NCBI GenBank assembly: GCA_019058515.1
Contig: JAHPYY010000104.1
Location: forward strand, 1 to 21,263
Source: Promethearchaeota archaeon
GTDB lineage: Archaea; Asgardarchaeota; Lokiarchaeia; Sigynarchaeales; SOKP01
Direction: 5' to 3'
Length of the DNA: 21,263 nucleotides
Every line of letters starts with the position of its first letter. Position 1 is the stretch's first letter. Made by a program: the position numbers and the translations under genes. Below the pieces are notes generated by a model. That model had not been told where the DNA came from. It did no database searches and was given only the letters and a program-made list of their open reading frames with translations. This document shows, in pieces, positions 6,796 to 14,019 of this stretch.

Positions 6796-7821
6796 TTATG
6801 CTTTTAGAATCTCAACATCAGAAATTACCTGGTCTAATGTATTAGAATTAATGAAGCTTTCAAGCTCAGATATATTGTTAGGTAAACCCACTCTAACACC
6901 TACTTCCATACATTCCATAGCAGACATTGCTGAAGCAATTTGAGACATTTTTTTGAAGGGATAGTTATTGAGTTTTGAAATTAGCAATCCACTTAGGAAT
7001 GCATCACCAGCTCCAGTCGTATCGATAACATTTATTTTAAATATTCCACTTTTGATGAGTTTTTGACCATCAGAAAGCAACGAACCATTTGCTCCATCTG
7101 TGATTGAAACGATTTTAGGCCCTAAATCAAGAATTTTCTGTATAGCGTAAAATTTTTCGCTTTCACCAGTAAACTCTTGAGCTTCTTCGGCATTAATTGA
7201 AACTACATCCGATTTTGAAATTAATTTTGTTGCCCAATCTTTTGCCCAGTGAATGATAGACATACTAGGTGCTGCAAATATTAATCCACCACCATCTTTG
7301 GTGAGATTTATTGCTTTATCGATAGCCCTACAACCGTTTTCAGTGGTCAATGAAGTCCAAGCGAATGCTTTTAAATCATTGAACAAATCTTCTTCAACAT
7401 CATCGGGAGTAAGTAGATTATTTGCTCCTTTATACGCTAAAATACTCCGATCTCTTCCCCAATCAGTCTTTAGAATCATGGAAAATGCTGTATTGTCCTC
7501 CTGAGTTGTTTTAACATGCGTTAAATCTACTCCTCTCTTTGAGAGGTCATCTAAACATATCTGTGCGGAGAAATCATCACCTAGCACACCAATATACGCA
7601 GAATTCAAACCTAACATGGAACAATTCCCTGCAATATTTGCTCCCGAACCTCCAGGAACGAATCTTACCCCTTCCATGTTGAGTTTTCTACTATATTCAA
7701 TAGCCGTGTACTTTTTGATTATTTCCCTGTCGAAAAGTTCAAACCTTAGGATATCCTTTACTTGAACAATGCAATCGAGGGTACAACTTCCGATTGTAAC
7801 TAAATCATGCTTGCCATTCAT
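6796..7821 (-). CDS. PfkB/ribokinase-family sugar or nucleoside kinase
   Basis: A 341-residue ATP-dependent kinase of the PfkB family, which phosphorylates a hydroxymethyl group of a sugar or nucleoside. Seen near the N-terminus: the opening strand DLVTIGSCTLDCIV, then the di-glycine lid/substrate motif GGSGANIAGNCSMLG. The C-terminal signature DTTGAGDAFLSG contains the anion hole (GAGD) and the catalytic-base Asp, and a nearby SITDGANGS loop is typical of the nucleotide site. Substrate specificity (ribose, adenosine, fructose and so on) cannot be fixed from these motifs. An in-frame TTG lies 24 bp further upstream at 7845; I prefer the ATG at 7821, because the family strand starts a few residues later. 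It is on the same strand as the ESCRT-III gene, 103 bp downstream, so read-through transcription is possible but probably not functional coupling. Confidence 0.88.
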   Translation of the reverse strand: MNGKHDLVTIGSCTLDCIVQVKDILRFELFDREIIKKYTAIEYSRKLNMEGVRFVPGGSGANIAGNCSMLGLNSAYIGVLGDDFSAQICLDDLSKRGVDLTHVKTTQEDNTAFSMILKTDWGRDRSILAYKGANNLLTPDDVEEDLFNDLKAFAWTSLTTENGCRAIDKAINLTKDGGGLIFAAPSMSIIHWAKDWATKLISKSDVVSINAEEAQEFTGESEKFYAIQKILDLGPKIVSITDGANGSLLSDGQKLIKSGIFKINVIDTTGAGDAFLSGLLISKLNNYPFKKMSQIASAMSAMECMEVGVRVGLPNNISELESFINSNTLDQVISDVEILKA

Positions 7822-7924
7822 ACTATTCACAATTGAATTAGACAATTTTAGATAGGATTTAGCTAGAAATAGGCGAACCTCTTTAAAAATATTTGTTACT
7901 GAATATAAAAAAGTAGTTCGCGGT

Positions 7925-8575
7925 TTATTCGTCTTGTTTTAAGCGGTTAAGTTCTCTTTCTAAATCTTTAACTTTATCGCTGGTAACTCCTCCAGCTGTT
8001 ACACTGGGTAATGCGCCACCTACTTCAATGTTTATTTCGGCGTCAATCTCGTTCAGAACATCGCTGACATCCGAATCTGTTACAGCCGTGTCTATTAAGA
8101 TTTCTTCTGATGCATCTGAAGTAATTTCCGATGCTACATTAAACTCCTCTATGTCCGCCCCTATTCCACTCATTAGTTCAGTAACTTGGGGTAATGATAA
8201 ATGAGTTTTTAGATTTGAAACCGAGGAGGCAATTCCCTTCATTATTTCGGCAACATCTCCAACCGCTTTAGCTTGTTCCAACTTAAATGTCATTCCTTCC
8301 AAATTTGTACGAAATGCATCAATTGCTCGACTTTGTTTTTTAACTTGCAGGTAATTTCGAGCATGAAACTTGGATCCTTCGAGATCTCCTTGCTTTCTAA
8401 GTTGTACTGCTTTATCGCGAGCAAGTTTTGCACTCATATCGAGTTTTTTTACTTGTCTCATTAGTCTTTTATTAAACACCTTTAGTTTTACCGTTGCGGT
8501 CCTTAGATTGTCTGGTCTAGAGCGTCCTCCCGATAACCATTTATTTACGTCTTTTAAAACTCCTATAGCGAACAC
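7925..8575 (-). CDS. ESCRT-III subunit, Vps2/24/46 (CHMP1-like)
   Basis: A 216-residue ESCRT-III (Snf7-domain) protein, expected to polymerise on membranes during abscission or vesicle budding. Residues about 20-110 are the basic helical hairpin (LKVFNKRLMRQVKKLDMSAKLARDKAV, then a loop KQGDLEGSKFHARN and a second long helix). This matches the CHMP1 pattern in which KKAIQKGNMEGARIYAENA occupies the same place. A central KGIASSVSNLKTHLSLPQVTELM segment parallels the CHMP1 region VVKSMDATLKTMNLEKISALM. The C-terminal third is acidic and ends in a helix DLERELNRLKQ (about 204-214), which fits the MIM1 motif that binds Vps4-type MIT domains. The start is GTG at 8575; no in-frame ATG precedes it. 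Divergently transcribed from vps4. Confidence 0.92.
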   Translation of the reverse strand: MFAIGVLKDVNKWLSGGRSRPDNLRTATVKLKVFNKRLMRQVKKLDMSAKLARDKAVQLRKQGDLEGSKFHARNYLQVKKQSRAIDAFRTNLEGMTFKLEQAKAVGDVAEIMKGIASSVSNLKTHLSLPQVTELMSGIGADIEEFNVASEITSDASEEILIDTAVTDSDVSDVLNEIDAEINIEVGGALPSVTAGGVTSDKVKDLERELNRLKQDE

Positions 8576-8816
8576 CTTGATTAAAACAAATTTTCCAATA
8601 GAATACTTGGAATTTTATAATAAATATATTGAATACCTATATTTAATTATTTGTAGTCCAGTTTTCATCATTTTAACGATGGGCTTATCAGTGGTTTGCT
8701 AATTTTCACATATTTTCATAAACTCAAAGTTATAGAAAAGATTTAGATTACAATATTTTTTATATAATTATAATATAAAAAATCATATTTACAACCTACA
8801 TTTTTAGGTTATTTAA
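8576..8816. promoter_or_regulatory. Shared divergent promoter region of ESCRT-III and vps4
   Basis: A 241-bp, very AT-rich spacer between the two divergent ESCRT genes. Towards vps4 there are TATA-like elements TTTTTATATAA (8756-8766) and TATAATATAAAA (8769-8780), 40-60 bp before its ATG. Towards the ESCRT-III gene a minus-strand TATA-like stretch lies at about 8613-8630. No extended palindrome common to both genes was seen apart from the leader hairpin listed separately. Promoter positions are inferred from composition and spacing. Confidence 0.45.
8793..8810 (+). promoter_or_regulatory. Inverted repeat in the vps4 leader
   Basis: AACCTA (8793-8798) and TAGGTT (8805-8810) are exact complements with a 6-nt loop; the stem ends 6 nt before the vps4 ATG. 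The right arm contains AGGT, which would be the ribosome-binding element. As RNA, the hairpin would hide it; as DNA, the repeat could be an operator near the start site. Function inferred. Confidence 0.35.
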
Positions 8817-10034
8817 ATGTCAAGTGTGGATTCTAAACTGTATCAGTACGCTGTACAAGAAGCTAAAGAAGCAGTTTCTCTCGATAATAGGGGTCAGTAT
8901 AGGGAAGCTATTAATAAATACCAAAGAGCAGCCGAAATTCTTATTCAATTCGTGAAATTCAATAAAAATCCGAATATGATAAGACTCTGCGAAAAAAACA
9001 TTGAAGAATATGTCACTCGAGCCAAGGTACTTAAATCTCAAATAAGTGGAAGCCGTCCGAAACATATTAGCAAAACTGAAGCAGGGGAGCCAGAAGCTGA
9101 AGATAGAATTAAATCTGAAGGCGGAGAATACACAGAAGAAGAACAAGAATTAATCAAGATGATATCTAGCACGATAGTAACGGAATCTCCAAATGTCAAG
9201 TGGATTGATATCGCTGGTCTTGAAAATGTTAAGCAAGCCGTGAGAGAAGCTATAGTGTTGCCTATAATGAAACCTCAATTATTTACAGGGGCAAGGAAGC
9301 CTTGGTCTGGAATACTTCTATTTGGACCTCCTGGTTGTGGAAAAACATTACTAGCAAAAGCTGCAGCTACGGAATGTAAAGCTACATTTTTTAGTGCATC
9401 TTCGGCTGATTTGCTAAGTAAGTGGTTAGGTGAAAGCGAGAAGTTAATTAGTTCCCTATTTAAAGTCGCTCGGTTGCAAGCGCCTAGTCTTATTTTTATC
9501 GATGAAATTGATTCCGTTGCAACAAAAAGGGGAGGTGGATCTGAAAGTGGAGGAGAGCGACGAGTAAAAACTCAATTGTTAGCCGAGATTCAAGGGATAA
9601 AATCAACCCACGATAAACCTTTGCTAGTCTTAGGAGCAACCAATAGACCATGGGACATTGATAATGCAATGTTAAGTAGATTTGAGAAGAAAGTACAAGT
9701 TCCTTTACCAGATATGCCTGCAAGAGCAGCTATCTTTAAGATTCATACTGCAGGCGTAAATTCTGTTTTGACAGATGACGATTACGTCGAATTAGCTGTG
9801 CGATCTGAGGGATATTCCGGAAGGGATATATCAAATGTTTGCAGAGAAGTTATAATGATGCCCGTTAGAGAGTTAGACATGGGTGGACTTCTTGAAAATG
9901 AAGATGAAGATATTCAAGTGAGAGATATAGAAGTGGAGGATTTTACTAAAGCGATGAAAAAAGTAAAACCAATGACTACTGATTCTGATCTTGACCATTA
10001 CAACGCTTGGGCAGAAGAATACGGCGAACAATAA
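8817..10034 (+). CDS. vps4: Vps4-like AAA ATPase with N-terminal MIT domain
   Basis: A 405-residue ATPase that remodels and disassembles ESCRT-III polymers. Residues 5-75 form a three-helix MIT domain (AVQEAKEAVSLDNRGQYREAI and onwards). A charged linker (about 76-120) follows, then one AAA domain. This has Walker A GPPGCGKT (170-177), pore loop KWLGESEK (203-210), Walker B LIFIDE (225-230), sensor 1 ATNRP (274-278) and a second-region SRFEKK (287-292). A C-terminal helix DLDHYNAWAEEYGEQ matches the Vps4 C-terminal helix. The roughly 50-residue beta domain that binds Vta1/LIP5 in eukaryotic Vps4 is missing: after the VREL segment the chain passes almost directly into the final helices. It probably forms a transcription unit with vps25, 15 bp downstream. 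Confidence 0.96.
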   Translation: MSSVDSKLYQYAVQEAKEAVSLDNRGQYREAINKYQRAAEILIQFVKFNKNPNMIRLCEKNIEEYVTRAKVLKSQISGSRPKHISKTEAGEPEAEDRIKSEGGEYTEEEQELIKMISSTIVTESPNVKWIDIAGLENVKQAVREAIVLPIMKPQLFTGARKPWSGILLFGPPGCGKTLLAKAAATECKATFFSASSADLLSKWLGESEKLISSLFKVARLQAPSLIFIDEIDSVATKRGGGSESGGERRVKTQLLAEIQGIKSTHDKPLLVLGATNRPWDIDNAMLSRFEKKVQVPLPDMPARAAIFKIHTAGVNSVLTDDDYVELAVRSEGYSGRDISNVCREVIMMPVRELDMGGLLENEDEDIQVRDIEVEDFTKAMKKVKPMTTDSDLDHYNAWAEEYGEQ

Positions 10035-10049
10035 AATAAACGAGCTACA

Positions 10050-10949
10050 ATGGAACGCCAAAGAGAAAAATCGGAAATTACTGAAGAAAAAGAAGCAAAA
10101 GAAATAGCTACTTTAAGAAAAGAATTAGCTCGATTAAGAGAACTAAAAAGACAAAATGAGCAGTTAAAAGTTAAGGCTGTCGAGAAAGCAAGCGAGGTTT
10201 TTGAACAAGAAAGCGTGGAACCTGAAACCGAAGAAAGTGCGGAAGTAACCGATGTAGATCAAAAACTCGATCAAATTGAAGATTTTCTTTCGAGTAAACT
10301 AGGCAGTATTGATGAAGAAACTTATTCACAATATGCCACTCAAGTAGAAGGCGAACTTCAAAAAATAGAGCAAGAGATCACGAAAGAAAAACTCTTTGTC
10401 GAAGAAGAGATTTCTGCTTACGACAATCTATTGAAACTATATCCTTGGTTAGAGGAGAAGCGATACTTTTTCATGTACTCGATTCCAAATCAAAAATCTA
10501 ACGAGTCTGATTACGAGTCGTGGAAGACAGAATGGACTAAAGTCTTGTTTGATTACGCGAGATTTGCTATTCTACATGTTCTTTATTTAAGACAACTAAG
10601 CGCGATAAAACCGTTTTCAAATTTTGAGCAAAGAGAACTCGCACTAAGGCAGCTAGCAGAAGAATTAATAGATCAAAAGCTTGCTGAATACATTTCTAAG
10701 AAGAAAGGAATCGTAAGGGTTTATTGGAAAACTCTTGAAGCATGGGCAGAAGAAATTTACAATTGGGGCATGGAAAATTCACCATTAGAACCAATACTCA
10801 TGCACGAGATTAGGGAAGCAGAAAAAGAATTCAGCACTTTACCTGAAGAAGATATAGAAGAAATATTTAAAATGCTTTCAAAAGAGAAGAAAGGAGAAAT
10901 TATAAAATTAAAGGGGGGAAAACTAGCTTTTAAATTAGCTATAAAATAA
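10050..10949 (+). CDS. vps25: Vps25-like ESCRT-II subunit with coiled-coil extension
   Basis: A 299-residue protein. The C-terminal 170 residues resemble Vps25, the ESCRT-II arm that recruits ESCRT-III. YPWLEEKRYFF (131-141) aligns with the WPWQYRFPPFF opening of human VPS25. WKTEWTKVLFDYARF (158-172) starts winged helix 1, with PFSNFEQRELALRQLAEEL further on. YWKTLEAWAEEIYNW (225-239) matches the human MWRRPEEWGKLIYQW. LPEEDIEEIFKMLSKEKKGEII (264-285) matches the last winged-helix segment. The first ~125 residues are extra compared with eukaryotic Vps25 (about 175 aa): a basic coiled coil (1-50), an acidic Glu/Val patch (52-68) and a second helical segment (70-122). It follows vps4 after 15 bp. 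Identification rests on remembered family sequences, not a search. Confidence 0.85.
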   Translation: MERQREKSEITEEKEAKEIATLRKELARLRELKRQNEQLKVKAVEKASEVFEQESVEPETEESAEVTDVDQKLDQIEDFLSSKLGSIDEETYSQYATQVEGELQKIEQEITKEKLFVEEEISAYDNLLKLYPWLEEKRYFFMYSIPNQKSNESDYESWKTEWTKVLFDYARFAILHVLYLRQLSAIKPFSNFEQRELALRQLAEELIDQKLAEYISKKKGIVRVYWKTLEAWAEEIYNWGMENSPLEPILMHEIREAEKEFSTLPEEDIEEIFKMLSKEKKGEIIKLKGGKLAFKLAIK

Positions 10950-10952
10950 TAA

Positions 10953-11678
10953 TCATAAGGAGGGAAAAAACCATTGCTTTCCCGTGAGGATCGATTCTCT
11001 AAATTTCGCTAAGCCTGTATTTTCCAAAGATTTTAAAACCTTGAAGGCTCTTTCTTGAGACCAATCATAAGTAGTGCAAAGATCCTCAATTGTTAGAAAT
11101 CCTTGTCCTCCAGATTTTTCTTTAGCTAATTCTATTACTTTTGATTGGTCAGAGGTATATTCTACGGGGAAGAAGTGTATCATTATGCTCCCTGATTCGA
11201 GTAGTTTAACACCATCAATCACCCCTTCCTTTTCAAGGTATCTCATTGACTTAAGCACGTCTTTTATGTCTAAATTTCCTTTTAACACGCCCGTATTTAC
11301 GATTTCGAAAACTTCTGATAATGGTACTATACCTCCAGTTTCTTCTTTTTCCATTAATATTCTTTGGTACGCAAGCATTGCTAATTTTTTAAAATCAACT
11401 TTGGAAAATTTTTTTAACACATCAGTTTCTTTGATTTGTTCTGTAATAATCTTCGAGGTTGGGATATTAAACGCCTTCTGAAGTTCTTTTACTTCATCCC
11501 GAAGTTCAGGAGTTAAGGCTAAAATCACTCCATGTCGTTTGGCTAAATCTCGCAGTCGATCCTTAGTAAAATTCTCAATTGATGCCTTAGACTTGAGTTC
11601 TTTAACTTTTACTTCTGCGCGTTTCTTTTTCATTGCTTCAATAAAATCAATCTCGTCCTCGATTTTTCGAATTCCCAT
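10953..11678 (-). CDS. vps22: Vps22/EAP30-like ESCRT-II subunit
   Basis: A 241-residue EAP30-domain protein, related to eukaryotic SNF8/Vps22 and Vps36. The order of elements follows SNF8: an N-terminal helix (FIEAMKKKRAEVKVKELKSK); a segment LRDLAKRHGVILALTPELRDEVKELQ that parallels the SNF8 helix containing KHKQEIRKNPEFRVQFQ; a winged helix with GGIVPLSEVFEIV (SNF8 GGLITLEELHQQV); then LKSMRYLEKEG and MIHFFPVEYTSDQSKVIELA (SNF8 LIQSVPAELNMDHTVVLQLA). The end, GKQWFFPSL, matches SNF8 HYWLPALF. I chose the ATG at 11678; a TTG at 11690 would add four residues. The stop lies 3 bp from that of vps25, so the two are convergent with overlapping 3' ends. Assignment as Vps22 rather than Vps36 is tentative. 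Confidence 0.88.
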   Translation of the reverse strand: MGIRKIEDEIDFIEAMKKKRAEVKVKELKSKASIENFTKDRLRDLAKRHGVILALTPELRDEVKELQKAFNIPTSKIITEQIKETDVLKKFSKVDFKKLAMLAYQRILMEKEETGGIVPLSEVFEIVNTGVLKGNLDIKDVLKSMRYLEKEGVIDGVKLLESGSIMIHFFPVEYTSDQSKVIELAKEKSGGQGFLTIEDLCTTYDWSQERAFKVLKSLENTGLAKFRESILTGKQWFFPSL

Positions 11679-11801
11679 AATAATTCCCAAAATTTTTTAC
11701 CGAATTATATAGAATAAACATATATTATTTTCTATTAAACTTAATTATGTGAAATAATTAAGAGCTTAGTTATAGAAAAAATAATATTCATAACAATAGC
11801 T

Positions 11802-12356
11802 ATGTTGAGAAGGGCTTTTAAAAAAGAATTAAGTAGAATTTTGGATTATCTCTCAATTATAACTAACAACATAGGAGAACTCTCGACTACACACAGTATG
11901 TCTTTTTATGTTTTGCCAGATATTAAAAAGGAAGACTTCGACCAAGTGTTTTTAATAAGCGAGACTTTGTCTCAATTTTTTGAAAATCACAAACCAATTT
12001 TAAATATTGCTTATACTGGAATATTCTTTGGGTATTTGATTAAAAGCAAATTTAATTTAAGTTTAGAGGGAAGCGAGTTTTTATTTCAAAACCGCTTTTT
12101 CAAAGCACAGCATATAGTATGTGTTAACGAAAAGGGAGAGAAGAAAATCCTTTACGGAAACGATTTAGAAAAAAACATGGTCATTCATCAATCTACTGAT
12201 ATTTTAAGAAGTTCGTTTCTCTTAATAATAAATTCCTATAAGGAGGTATTAGCTATGGGAGAATTGATTGTGGATTTTTTTGAAACTCAAAACAACGATA
12301 AAGTAATTGCGCGAATTTTAACAGATAAGGGTTATTACTTAAGAGTTAAACAATAA
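11802..12356 (+). CDS. NIP7-like pre-PUA/PUA protein
   Basis: A 184-residue protein with the size and layout of NIP7, a factor for large-subunit ribosome assembly and pre-rRNA processing. Residues 1-95 correspond to the pre-PUA domain; PILNIAYTGIFFGYLIKSKFNLSLEGSEFL contains the equivalent of the NIP7 stretch [25 protein letters not shown]. Residues 102-184 form the PUA domain, with KILYGNDLEKNMV (115-127) equivalent to the human SFLYGNHVLKSGL. A glycine-containing strand EVLAMGELIV corresponds to the human IPLGFGVA, and the protein ends ILTDKGYYLRVKQ. Sequence agreement is moderate, so a diverged RNA-binding PUA protein with another target is possible. It is convergent with the RNA methyltransferase gene, 1 bp between stop codons. 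Confidence 0.75.
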   Translation: MLRRAFKKELSRILDYLSIITNNIGELSTTHSMSFYVLPDIKKEDFDQVFLISETLSQFFENHKPILNIAYTGIFFGYLIKSKFNLSLEGSEFLFQNRFFKAQHIVCVNEKGEKKILYGNDLEKNMVIHQSTDILRSSFLLIINSYKEVLAMGELIVDFFETQNNDKVIARILTDKGYYLRVKQ

Positions 12357-12357
12357 T

Positions 12358-13263
12358 TTACGCGTTTTTCCTAATTAAACACATAAAAAATCCAATTGTG
12401 TTGTGAATATGAGGAAATAATCTTTGTGCATGCTTTAAATCTTCATTTATCGATTTTCCTTTGATTTGAGTCAATCCTGGAACGCCAAAAGTTTTATCAC
12501 AGGGGAAAATTGAATAATTAGGGGATTTGGCTAAAACAGAATTAATTACGAGTTCATTTTCTTCTGGAGCAATTGAACATGTGCAATAGAGTAAAGTCCC
12601 GTTTTTCTTTAGCGCGTGTAACCCCGATTCTAATAATTTTTTCTGGATTTTAGACATTTTCATTACATCTTTAATGTTCTTCGATTTTTTTCTTGTTTTG
12701 TCCTCTATAATCAACCCTTCACCCGTACAAGGCGCGTCTAATAGAATTTTGTCTGCCTTAAATCCGAGATTCGTCAATTTAACGGAATCGTAATTTAAAA
12801 CGATGGTATTCACAACACCCAACCTCTTTAAATTAACCTTCAAAGCAGGCATTCTCTGTTTATTACGATCGATTAAGATGAGGGTTCCTTTGTTTCTCAT
12901 AAGGTCAGCAATGTGAGTCGCCTTCCCCCCAGGAGCGGCGCACATATCAATTATAACCTCTGAAGCAGATGGTCTTAAAAGAATTGGAGGAATCATCGTT
13001 GCAATACTTTGTATATAGTAATAACCTTGCAGATATTCGTGGGTGTACCCTAAACTTTGAGCACCATGTTTTACGAGAAAACAGTTATTTAAATTACTGA
13101 TCGGTTTAAGTTCCAGGCCCTGCTTTTCTAATCGATTTTTCAACTCTTTTGCTTGAATTTTAAGAGTATTTGTCCGAATTGATTTTGGTAACACGTCTTC
13201 ATTTGCATTTAATAACTTAATCGTTTCTTCTCTACCAAAAAAATCTAGGTACCTCTCCACCAT
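12358..13263 (-). CDS. NSUN/RsmB-family RNA (cytosine-5) methyltransferase
   Basis: A 301-residue RNA m5C methyltransferase of the NOL1/NOP2/Sun family, which uses S-adenosylmethionine to modify tRNA or rRNA. An N-terminal substrate-binding region contains PKSIRTNTLK (26-35). YYYIQSIATMIPPILL (81-96) precedes motif I DMCAAPGGKATH (106-117). Motif IV is DAPCTGEG (176-183, Cys179) and motif VI YCTCSIAPEENE (226-237, Cys229, the expected nucleophile); together they give the two-cysteine mechanism. Its length is close to that of archaeal Trm4-like enzymes, which lack the large N-terminal domain of bacterial RsmB. There is no added PUA domain, but the convergent neighbour carries one. ATG start at 13263. 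The target site cannot be told from sequence. Confidence 0.92.
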   Translation of the reverse strand: MVERYLDFFGREETIKLLNANEDVLPKSIRTNTLKIQAKELKNRLEKQGLELKPISNLNNCFLVKHGAQSLGYTHEYLQGYYYIQSIATMIPPILLRPSASEVIIDMCAAPGGKATHIADLMRNKGTLILIDRNKQRMPALKVNLKRLGVVNTIVLNYDSVKLTNLGFKADKILLDAPCTGEGLIIEDKTRKKSKNIKDVMKMSKIQKKLLESGLHALKKNGTLLYCTCSIAPEENELVINSVLAKSPNYSIFPCDKTFGVPGLTQIKGKSINEDLKHAQRLFPHIHNTIGFFMCLIRKNA

Positions 13264-13418
13264 ATAAGGTAAATAACCGAATTTTTCAGCTAAATTGGAT
13301 GATAGCGTTTTATTTGAAATGTATAATCACATTGATGGGCGAACGATATAATTGAGGAAAAAAATATAGATAATATAAACATAGTTACTAGTACATTCTA
13401 CTAAGCAAGCAATTTATA

Positions 13419-14015
13419 ATGATTGAAGTTGAAATAAAAGTCAAAATATCCGATCCCGAACAAATAAGGAAAAAAATCGTTGAAATCGGAGGGAAATATA
13501 AGATTTCTTTAATTCATGATGATATTTATTACAATATGCCTAAAGGACTGAGGAATTTTGCGGAAACTGACGAAGCACTTCGAATACGAGAATCTATTGA
13601 GTTCGATAAAGAAAACGAAGACCAACAGCAAAAGAAAGTTTATTACTTCACATATAAGGGAAAAAAAATTGATGATAGCACCAAGACAAGAAATGAGTAT
13701 GAAACAAAAGTTGGAGACGGAGCAGTTTTGTTTAATATTCTCGAGCATTTAGGATTTCAAAGAATATTAAATGTGAAAAAGGAAAGAGAATTATATGAAA
13801 TTTCTTTCAAAGGAATTAAAATAGAAGCTTTAATTGATTACGTACCCTTTTTAGAAAACTATTTCTTGGAAGTCGAATCTATGTCGAATAACATAGATAA
13901 AGTTGAAGATAATAGAAATGTACTTTTTAAGTTCTTAGAGGAGGTTAATTTGAAGAAAGACGATTCAATAAGAGAATCTTACCTTGAGTTAATTCTTTTT
14001 AAAATGAATCAATAG
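13419..14015 (+). CDS. CYTH-domain triphosphate tunnel protein
   Basis: A 198-residue CYTH protein, a family that includes class IV (CyaB-type) adenylate cyclases, thiamine triphosphatases and inorganic triphosphatases. The signature ExExK is present at the N-terminus as EVEIK (residues 3-7). Other expected strand residues follow: HDDIYYNMP, DEALRIRE (a tunnel Arg pair), YYFTYKGKK, TRNEYETKV, and the late ALIDYVPFLENYFLEVE, which supplies the second set of metal-binding Glu residues. Such proteins act on a triphosphate bound inside a beta-barrel with Mg2+ or Mn2+. Which substrate is used cannot be determined. The gene stands alone after a ~155-bp gap and is convergent with the nucleotidyltransferase gene, 4 bp between stops. 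Confidence 0.88.
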   Translation: MIEVEIKVKISDPEQIRKKIVEIGGKYKISLIHDDIYYNMPKGLRNFAETDEALRIRESIEFDKENEDQQQKKVYYFTYKGKKIDDSTKTRNEYETKVGDGAVLFNILEHLGFQRILNVKKERELYEISFKGIKIEALIDYVPFLENYFLEVESMSNNIDKVEDNRNVLFKFLEEVNLKKDDSIRESYLELILFKMNQ

Positions 14016-14019
14016 AATA

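Noticed and set aside
7253..7504. Antisense frame inside the PfkB kinase
   Set aside because: Opposite-strand shadow of a gene with clear family motifs; no start signal or motif of its own.
10050..10949. Reading the vps25 product as a generic coiled-coil or SMC-like protein
   Set aside because: Only the N-terminal 125 residues are coiled coil; the C-terminal half matches both winged helices of Vps25 in order and spacing.
11074..11481. 135-residue antisense frame inside vps22
   Set aside because: Mirror frame of the EAP30-like coding sequence; Ser/Pro-rich with no domain, typical of shadow translation.
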